49,752 nt of DNA. Origin: Phycisphaerae bacterium. GTDB lineage: Bacteria; Planctomycetota; Phycisphaerae; UBA1845. The stretch covers positions 1-49,752 of the forward strand of contig JAJDDQ010000062.1 in assembly GCA_029260215.1 (NCBI GenBank), written 5' to 3'. This document shows positions 6,793 through 12,785 of the stretch, piece after piece (the stretch's first letter is position 1; every line of letters begins with the position of its first letter). A program made the position numbers and the translations under genes. The notes beneath the pieces were generated by a model, which made no database searches, was not told the DNA's origin, and saw only the letters and a program-made list of their open reading frames with translations.

Positions 6793-7653
6793 CTAGGCGA
6801 TGACGGCGCACGTGTCGGCTGTCTTGGAGAGGAGCTTGTTTGCCTGAAGCAATAGGATCATGTCGTCGCTTTTCGGATGCTGGGTTGTGGCGAAGATAAA
6901 CTCGTTCTTGAGCAAATTGGCATCAAGGTGATCGATTGCGTCGGCCTCCTGATGCATGACGGAATCGACCGCGTCAACTTGCAGCCCACACACAATGTCG
7001 CCGGATACGAGTACGATGATCATCGACGTTCGAAGGTTTGTGATCAGAGTTCTCGCTTCGTCGAATAACGTGATCATGGCTGCCAGGTCGGTATTGCGTG
7101 TGTTTCTGATTAATTCAAAAGCGTCGTCACGACGGCCACTGGTCGCCCTTTCCATTACGGATGAAGCCAACGCATGAATACGTTTGTGCGGGCTATCGAA
7201 CCTATCGAGCACTGAATCCAAGGCAATATCGCCGTTGGTGAATCGTTCGACCGATTGCGGATCAGCCATTAGCGTGTCGTACCATTTTCCGAATGCGCAT
7301 TTGTGAGGGCAGGAAGCCAGCGTGAATTCCCGTTCTTCGGCTACGGCGTTTTCGAGTTCCTTCAGCCATCGCACATGATCCTGCTCACGCGTGTTGAGAA
7401 TGCCGATGATCCCGTTCGTTTCAACGGTAAGAGAGGGCATGCCCAGCAGTGTACGCAGATCGAGCACGGGAATCACCGTGCCGCGTAACGACGTCATCCC
7501 CTCCAAGTAGTCAGGAGATGACGGCAGAGGCGAAATGGATTGACATTTTCCGGATGCAATCTCTTGGACGGCTGCTACGTCGATTGCATATTGCTGATCG
7601 TCAATACGAATAACGAGCCACTGACTCACTGGTAGAAACTCCGAGGATAACAA
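6793..7653 (-). CDS. CheW-type chemotaxis coupling protein with an inserted CZB zinc-sensing domain
   Basis: 286 residues. The first half of a CheW domain is at about 8-90 (WLVIRIDDQQYAIDVAAVQE, and LRGTVIPVLDLRTLLGMP). A chemoreceptor zinc-binding (CZB) domain at about 91-200 follows, and the CheW fold resumes at about 210-280 (SMIIVLVSGDIVCGLQVDAV and ILLLQANKLL). The four CZB zinc ligands are all visible: H93, the Cys of CAFGKWY (C119), H156 and H160. CheW links chemoreceptors to the histidine kinase CheA. CZB domains bind zinc through a reactive cysteine and are known redox/hypochlorous-acid or zinc sensors. This protein could therefore let oxidants or zinc act directly on the coupling protein. 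No other chemotaxis genes lie nearby. Confidence 0.9.
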   Translation of the reverse strand: MLSSEFLPVSQWLVIRIDDQQYAIDVAAVQEIASGKCQSISPLPSSPDYLEGMTSLRGTVIPVLDLRTLLGMPSLTVETNGIIGILNTREQDHVRWLKELENAVAEEREFTLASCPHKCAFGKWYDTLMADPQSVERFTNGDIALDSVLDRFDSPHKRIHALASSVMERATSGRRDDAFELIRNTRNTDLAAMITLFDEARTLITNLRTSMIIVLVSGDIVCGLQVDAVDSVMHQEADAIDHLDANLLKNEFIFATTQHPKSDDMILLLQANKLLSKTADTCAVIA

Positions 7654-7782
7654 ACGGACCGCCGGAAGATTCTATCGGGCATACGCGGGAATACCTTGAG
7701 TGCGGTATATTTTGCTCAAGAAGATCGGCAAACATCTGCGCAAACCTGAGCTCACGGCTCGCATTATCGGGATGGATCCATC

Positions 7783-8268
7783 TTACGCTGTTTGTTGCGC
7801 GGTGTATTCGCTGAAGACGACGTCCATGAGCTTTGCGTTTTGAACGATGCAATCGTATTCCGCGTAGAAGGCCCACGCGTTGGTGAAGATTGCCAAGGCT
7901 GCGGCGGCTAAGTGCCACATGGCCCAGTCCGCCGATGCGTCAGTAATCGCGCCCATAATGGCGACGATCATGAGACTCGCGGACGCGACGGCCAGGTGTT
8001 TCGAAACGCGCCGCTTGAATTCCTTAACTTGCTGCAACGGTTGCTGATCGAGGCCGCCGATGTGTACGGCTTGTCCAATCATCTTCGCGGTCGCGGTAAA
8101 GTATGTGAATACGACGACGTGAATCAGGGTGGATAAAATGACTCCGAACATAGCCAGCGCGAAGTGCTCCGCGAACAGCGTCGTTCCTGCGACGGTGAAG
8201 CCGAGTACGGCAGCGCCCGTCAGAATGAGTAAGTCTGCGAATACCAGAGCGGAAAAAATCTTGGCCAT
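7783..8268 (-). CDS. four-helix membrane protein, unknown function
   Basis: 161 residues from the ATG at 8268 (MAKIFSALVFADLLILTGAA). A longer frame exists upstream, but its extra 49 residues are basic, lack membrane character and overlap the lipoprotein gene. Four hydrophobic segments are visible: ALVFADLLILTGAAVLGFTVAG without its last few residues, ALAMFGVILSTLIHVVVFTYF, HLAVASASLMIVAIMGAI and MWHLAAAALAIFTNAWAFYA. Between helices 2 and 3 is a cytoplasmic stretch with QPLQQVKEFKRRVSKH. It sits 46 bp downstream of the lipoprotein gene on the same strand, so the two are probably co-transcribed. I recognise no family; the shape is that of a small conserved integral membrane protein. Confidence 0.7.
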   Translation of the reverse strand: MAKIFSALVFADLLILTGAAVLGFTVAGTTLFAEHFALAMFGVILSTLIHVVVFTYFTATAKMIGQAVHIGGLDQQPLQQVKEFKRRVSKHLAVASASLMIVAIMGAITDASADWAMWHLAAAALAIFTNAWAFYAEYDCIVQNAKLMDVVFSEYTAQQTA

Positions 8269-8314
8269 TGTGGTGGGTATCGGTGTTGGGCGATCCAATG
8301 AATCGTGGATTCCG

Positions 8315-9172
8315 CTACGGCTCGCGAGCGGGTGCAAACGTTTCGGCTGACTCGATCGCATCGGACGTTGAAGACTCTTTTTCCCACGTGAGCTGATCGA
8401 TACGGTGCAGCGCAAAACTCACGTTGGAGCGGTTGAAGTTTTCGTGCTCAACAACGCCCCGGTAAAGCTCGAGCGCACGGTCCCGATCGTGAAGTCTCAG
8501 GTCGTACACGGCGGCGGCTTGAAACCGGGCGGGCCGTTGGATGTCGGGATTCCAGGTGAACGCCCTTTCGTACCATCTGACGGCGATCTCTTCGTCGCCT
8601 TTGAAATACTCTTTGTGGATTTCGCCACAGAAAAAAGCAGCGTCGTCGATCTTGTCGCTTGTGGGATAGGATTCGATGAGTTCCTTGAACAACGTGAGCG
8701 CCTCACGCATTTTCTGTTTGCGGAACAGACCAGGCACGGAATGCCCCCCTTCCAGCATGAGCGTTTCGCCGCGTGCGAAAAGATCGTCCGCAGCCGAAAT
8801 GGACTCGATGGGTCGCAGGGTGTTCCCCGGGATTTCACCCGCGACAATGTACCGGTACGGCTTGATACGCGAGACGTCGCGGAGTTCGTTCGCGGCCCAG
8901 ATGCGTTTCGTTTCGTATCCGGTTTCGCGATAGTACTCGCGTAGTGCGGCCAGCGAACGATGGTACATCGCACGGTGCATAAGCACGCGTTCGACCATGT
9001 CGACTTCGCGGGCGTCTGCGATCTGCAAATCCGGGAGGTCGATTCCTTCAGGCCTGTCGATGCGTGTCGTTGGGCCTTCGGCTCGCTGATCCGGTTCCCA
9101 CGCGGGGTCGGTGTTGCAGCCGGCTACAATCAGAATCGAAATCAAAGCCGCGTTCGCTGTTTGTATTCGCAT
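8315..9172 (-). CDS. TPR-type lipoprotein
   Basis: 285 residues from the ATG at 9172, chosen over one at 9181 because GGAG lies nine bases upstream of it. The N-terminus MRIQTANAALISILIVAGCN is a lipoprotein signal with the lipobox VAGC, so the mature protein is lipid-anchored at the Cys. About 110 residues of unassigned sequence follow, then helical repeats: AADDLFARGETLMLEGG, EALTLFKELIESYPTSDKID, EEIAVRWYERAFTWNPDIQR and DRALELYRGVVEHENF. These are tetratricopeptide-like repeats with the usual A/W/Y/P positions, as in BamD-like or YfgM-like periplasmic scaffold proteins. Its partner is unknown. It ends 46 bp before the four-helix membrane protein gene. Confidence 0.8.
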   Translation of the reverse strand: MRIQTANAALISILIVAGCNTDPAWEPDQRAEGPTTRIDRPEGIDLPDLQIADAREVDMVERVLMHRAMYHRSLAALREYYRETGYETKRIWAANELRDVSRIKPYRYIVAGEIPGNTLRPIESISAADDLFARGETLMLEGGHSVPGLFRKQKMREALTLFKELIESYPTSDKIDDAAFFCGEIHKEYFKGDEEIAVRWYERAFTWNPDIQRPARFQAAAVYDLRLHDRDRALELYRGVVEHENFNRSNVSFALHRIDQLTWEKESSTSDAIESAETFAPAREP

Positions 9173-9293
9173 GTGTCGCATCTCCGCTTGTGAATCGTTA
9201 CGGCTTTTTCCCGTGTTGCCTAAGGTTCGATAGATAACGTACGGAGCGATCGCGTCAAGATCGCATGACCACCCCCCTGCCGCCCCACCGGGG

Positions 9294-10031
9294 TCACCAT
9301 TGGGCCTCCTCGAAGGCGCCTAGTGAACGTATCTGTTTTTGGGGGCGGGACTTGAGAATCGCGGCGGCCAGCGTTAGGTCGCCTTTGGTGGTGACTTTGA
9401 GGTTGGAGGAATCGGATTTTACGATTGATACCGGGTGCCCTGAGTGTTCGACGAATTGGGCGTCGTCGGTGAATTCCTCGCCCTCGGGCGCGCTTTCCAA
9501 CGCGGATTCGAGAACGTTGCGTGCGAAAACCTGCGGCGTCTGAGCTTCGTAGAGGCCTTCGCGGGAGACGGTGGCTTCGATCACGCCCGCACCGCTAACG
9601 CGCTTGATGGTTCCGCTGAGTGGGGCTGCGAGGATGGCCGCCCCGGTCTTGGTCGCCTCCGAAAAAACCGCGTCGATCATCGCGAACGAAACGCAAGGCC
9701 TGGCTGCATCGTGGACCGCGATGTACTGGGTGTCTTCCGAAATCTTGGCCAAGCCCGCGCGAACGGATTCAGCCCGCGTAGCACCACCCTCAGCCAACCC
9801 CACGCCCATGAGCGCGAGATTGGCAGCGTATTTGGTCTTGATGGTTTCCATATCGTTGGGCGATGCCACGAAAACGGTCTGGCAGACGTCTTCGCGATTG
9901 CTGAAATGCTCGATCGAACGCAGGAAGATCGGCCTGCCGTCGAGCTTGGCGAGCACTTTGTTTTGATTCCCGCCGAATCGTTCGCCCTGCCCGGCTCCGA
10001 CGATGATGACGGCAATTTTCGCGTCTGCCAC
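9294..10031 (-). CDS. ispD: 2-C-methyl-D-erythritol 4-phosphate cytidylyltransferase
   Basis: 245 residues, GTG start. IspD joins CTP and MEP to form CDP-ME in the non-mevalonate (MEP) isoprenoid pathway in the cytoplasm. The nucleotide-binding loop VGAGQGERFGGNQNKVLAKL has the G-x-G-x-R core with an NK in place of the more usual PK. Further motifs are AVHDAARPCVS, LYEAQTPQVF, FTDDAQFVEHSGHPVSIVKS and KVTTKGDL, all in family order. Length is normal. It follows yacL by 88 bp; yacL-ispD is a conserved neighbourhood in several phyla. Its usual partner ispF is not in the window. Confidence 0.93.
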   Translation of the reverse strand: MADAKIAVIIVGAGQGERFGGNQNKVLAKLDGRPIFLRSIEHFSNREDVCQTVFVASPNDMETIKTKYAANLALMGVGLAEGGATRAESVRAGLAKISEDTQYIAVHDAARPCVSFAMIDAVFSEATKTGAAILAAPLSGTIKRVSGAGVIEATVSREGLYEAQTPQVFARNVLESALESAPEGEEFTDDAQFVEHSGHPVSIVKSDSSNLKVTTKGDLTLAAAILKSRPQKQIRSLGAFEEAQW

Positions 10032-10119
10032 TCTGAAACCCTCACAAAAAACGATGATCGCACGGGCACATTAAACCGCGCGGCGCGTTCCTGTGCAAGA
10101 AATTCGCCGGGGTATAACG

Positions 10120-11376
10120 TCAGGATGAACGTGTTCGGCTGTGCGCTGGCGACGAAGGCCGGCCGAAGATCATCCTGCCGGCGGAGGTCTGCAGCGCGCT
10201 GGTGACAGCCACGCCGAGCGACTCGCCGATGCGATCGCGTGCGCCGTCCACGACGACCATCGTGCCGTCCTCCAGATAGCCGATGCCCTGCCCCGCTTCT
10301 TCGCCGACCTTGATGATTTTGACGTTCAAGGTCTCACCCGGAAGGTAAATCGGCTTCAGCGCGTTGGCCAAGTCGTTGATATTGATGACATCCACGCCGC
10401 GCAACTGTGCCACTTGGTTGAGATTGTAGTCGGTGGTGACAATACGCCCGCCGATCTTCTGGGCGAAGTCGACCAATCTCTCATCGACCGTGTTAGGCCC
10501 GCCCGGCTCTGGTTTGACTTCGCGGATATCCACATCGACGGCTGTGCTTTCCTGGAGCTTGTTCAGAATATCCAGGCCTCGCCGACCTCGGTTGCGCTTG
10601 AGTTTGTCCTGGCTGTCCGCGACGAGTTGTAACTCGGTCAGGACGAATCGCGGAACGATGAATTCAGACTCGAAAATGCGCGTGTTGGCCAAGTCGGCGA
10701 TGCGCCCGTCGATGATCGCGGATGTATCCAACAGGAGTGGGCGCCCCCCTTTGGCTTGCTTGGAGAACTCGACATAGGGAATGACAAACCGGATATCGTC
10801 CTTCGTCTGAATGATGAAACTGACCGTGAGATAGCAACAAATCACGCCGATGGTCAGTTTGATCGTGCTGACAAATGGGTGGTCTGTGTGGCCTATCTGC
10901 TGTTTTTTGATTGTGGGTTTCTGGATGTGCCGATCGCGACCGGTTCTGGGATCCGTCTCGATGACCAACGTAGGCACGGCCACCTCGGCGAACACCGGGG
11001 TGCGCAATTGTGGAAACGTCCGCGCGAGCGACCCGACGAGCAAATCGACGATGAGGGACAGGCCGTAGGCGAAAACCATGCCAACGGCGATCCCGAAAAA
11101 GACGCCGGAAATCGATTTGAGCGACTTTTGCGGAATGAAAATGTCAACGGCGATCACGACCAGCGCAACGCCCAGGCAACTGATAAGCAGCAGGTCGGCG
11201 TTACGTGTGAACCAGGTCACATCGTTGGTGGCGGGGTCCGGGCCTGCGATGAACGTAATCGCGACGACGCCCAGCGCCAAAACAAACACCGCTCGCAAAA
11301 TTATCAGCACAAATAGGTCTCCGGGCTGTGTGCCATCGCGAAACATGCCCGCCATCGAGACGGGCATGCCATCCAT
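10120..11376 (-). CDS. yacL: membrane-anchored PIN/TRAM-domain protein (YacL family)
   Basis: 418 residues. Four to five membrane helices fill the first 200 residues (FVLIILRAVFVLALGVVAIT, LLLISCLGVALVVIAVDIF, GVFFGIAVGMVFAYGLSLIV, LTIGVICCYLTVSFII). A PIN nuclease-like domain follows from about 215, with acidic residues in LLLDTSAIIDGRIA, FVLTELQ and VTTDYNLNQVA. A TRAM RNA-binding domain follows at about 350-410 (LPGETLNVKIIKVGEEAGQG and GTMVVVDGARDRIG). The family occurs in Gram-positive bacteria and Planctomycetes, and a role in RNA cleavage is presumed, not proven here. Start choice is uncertain: ATGs at 11376, 11367 and 11355 are all in frame and an inverted repeat spans them. Cotranscription with ispD is likely. 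Confidence 0.92.
   Translation of the reverse strand: MDGMPVSMAGMFRDGTQPGDLFVLIILRAVFVLALGVVAITFIAGPDPATNDVTWFTRNADLLLISCLGVALVVIAVDIFIPQKSLKSISGVFFGIAVGMVFAYGLSLIVDLLVGSLARTFPQLRTPVFAEVAVPTLVIETDPRTGRDRHIQKPTIKKQQIGHTDHPFVSTIKLTIGVICCYLTVSFIIQTKDDIRFVIPYVEFSKQAKGGRPLLLDTSAIIDGRIADLANTRIFESEFIVPRFVLTELQLVADSQDKLKRNRGRRGLDILNKLQESTAVDVDIREVKPEPGGPNTVDERLVDFAQKIGGRIVTTDYNLNQVAQLRGVDVININDLANALKPIYLPGETLNVKIIKVGEEAGQGIGYLEDGTMVVVDGARDRIGESLGVAVTSALQTSAGRMIFGRPSSPAHSRTRSS
11344..11368. repeat. perfect 8-bp inverted repeat over the yacL start region
   Basis: CATGCCCG at 11344-11351 and CGGGCATG at 11361-11368 flank a nine-base loop. On the minus-strand mRNA the hairpin covers the candidate start codons at 11367 and 11355, so folding could limit initiation. 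It also encodes the MPVSMAGM segment, and the palindrome may therefore be partly coincidental. Confidence 0.4.
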
Positions 11377-11397
11377 CGAATGACGCGCGTCAACGCC

Positions 11398-12444
11398 CTA
11401 GTCCGCGTCATTGATCGCGTTAATCAGATGGCGCAATCGCCCGACGCTCCTGCGATTGAAGCGGAAGACAAGTCTCGGCAGACTGGCCAACTCTCCGTCT
11501 TCAGCCGGCAGAGGTTCGAACACCTGCCGAATTTCCGAACCGGATGTGATGTCGCTGAATTCCTGATTCAGCTTGAGCAGGTTTGGATCGGACAGCGACG
11601 ACTGCATACGCAGCACGATCTCATCCTGAACGTACCGCGACGAATGATACCGGCGGTAATAGTGAAGAATTTCCTTCATGGCGTCTTCCGCCGAATCGGT
11701 CAGGAAGAAAAGGTCCATGTCTTCGGGGCTGATCATCATGTTGCCCAGCAACTCCGCCTTCACATACGTACGCCAATGCTGCCAATACGTACCGCCCGGC
11801 TCATCGACCAGCACTACAGGGACCGGCTCGGCTTTACTCGTTTGGACGAGCGTGAGCGCTTCAAACCCTTCGTCCTGCGTTCCGAATCCGCCGGGGAACA
11901 GGACGATGGCTTTAGCCTCTTTCATGAACATCAGCTTGCGCGTGAAAAAGTATTTGAAATTAACGAGTTTTTCATCGCCGGCGATGGTCTCGTTTGTGTC
12001 CTGCTCAAACGGCAGCGCGATAGCCACGCCGAAACTTTTCTCGCGCGTCGCACCCTCGTGACCGGCGTGCATAATGCCGTCGCCCGCCCCGGTAATGACC
12101 ATCCAGCCGCTCTCGCGCATGATCCGCCCGAACTTGACAGCCTGCTGGTACTGCGGGTGCTCCTTGGGCGTCCGCGAGGAGCCGAAGATCGAGACCTTGG
12201 GCACCTCTTCAAACGGTGCGAATACTTTGAAAGCGTAACGCAGCTCCTTCAAGGCCCGATTGAGTATCTTGATCTCACCACGACCGCAGCCGTCGGCGGC
12301 CAGACGGGTGATGGTGACCATCATATCTTCCAGAAGATCCTGACCGTCGCACGGGGCGAACGTGTCGAGGAATTGCTTGCAGGCTTCGGCGCGTGCCTTG
12401 GATCGCTCTTCGCGATTGGCAAAAGTAATAGTTTGTTCGCTCAT
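11398..12444 (-). CDS. LOG-family nucleotide-monophosphate phosphoribohydrolase-like protein
   Basis: 348 residues with a GGAG-like site before the ATG. The LOG core lies at about 95-260: VSIFGSSRTPKEHPQYQQA, FGRIMRESGWMVITGAGDGI, then the family signature PGGFGTQDEGFEAL. An N-terminal helical extension (about 90 residues) and a C-terminal helical tail are longer than in the small plant-type LOG enzymes, as in the large bacterial group often mis-annotated as lysine decarboxylase. Small LOG enzymes release the base from nucleoside monophosphates; the substrate of this long form is unknown. It precedes yacL by 21 bp on the same strand. Confidence 0.88.
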   Translation of the reverse strand: MSEQTITFANREERSKARAEACKQFLDTFAPCDGQDLLEDMMVTITRLAADGCGRGEIKILNRALKELRYAFKVFAPFEEVPKVSIFGSSRTPKEHPQYQQAVKFGRIMRESGWMVITGAGDGIMHAGHEGATREKSFGVAIALPFEQDTNETIAGDEKLVNFKYFFTRKLMFMKEAKAIVLFPGGFGTQDEGFEALTLVQTSKAEPVPVVLVDEPGGTYWQHWRTYVKAELLGNMMISPEDMDLFFLTDSAEDAMKEILHYYRRYHSSRYVQDEIVLRMQSSLSDPNLLKLNQEFSDITSGSEIRQVFEPLPAEDGELASLPRLVFRFNRRSVGRLRHLINAINDAD

Positions 12445-12785
12445 TGGTGTCTCCGTTTCAAATCATCCAAGCCGCAAATAGTAACCCGATGCGACCGGCA
12501 ACGCCATCCCACCGCCCCACCGGAGCGACAGGTGAATCCTCCCGGAAAACCTCCCAGCCCCACCACGGTTTACGAGCCGGAAGTGGCTTGCCGTTTAGCA
12601 GACGCCGATTCCACACGGAGCGTCCTCTGACATCGTAGTCGTCCGCCAACGGTGACACCCACCGACCCTTTCGGGACTGGCCGGGCGACGCCGGCGAAAA
12701 AAACGTTCAAATGATGAAAAACCTTTGAGCGGACACCGGTGGTCAGCCTACACTGTCAGTGCGGTGTTCGGAGGGAGGGTTGCAC
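12445..12785. other. 341-bp non-coding gap between divergent genes
   Basis: This gap separates the LOG gene (minus) from the PEP-CTERM gene (plus), so promoters for both should lie here. The Shine-Dalgarno run GGAGGGAGGG at 12771-12780 serves the plus-strand gene. A short minus-strand open frame (12458-12658) may or may not be real. I see no strong terminator, tRNA or repeat. Confidence 0.6.
12458..12658 (-). CDS. short open frame of uncertain reality
   Basis: 66 codons from a GTG at 12658. The translation is rich in Trp and Arg (RSVWNRRLLNGKPLPARKPW, then WGWEVFREDSPVAPVGRWDG) and looks more protein-like than the plus-strand reading of the same DNA. It would end 14 bases before the LOG start and could be translationally coupled to it. 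No clear Shine-Dalgarno precedes the GTG, and no family is recognised. Confidence 0.2.
   Translation of the reverse strand: MSPLADDYDVRGRSVWNRRLLNGKPLPARKPWWGWEVFREDSPVAPVGRWDGVAGRIGLLFAAWMI

Noticed and set aside
7741-7762. A possible half copy of the 1549 repeat (CTGAGCTCACGGCTCGC).
   Set aside because: The match to the arm is partial and only one arm is present. It could be chance.
11380-12630. A 416-codon plus-strand frame antisense to the LOG gene.
   Set aside because: It mirrors a gene with clear LOG motifs and shows no family pattern of its own.
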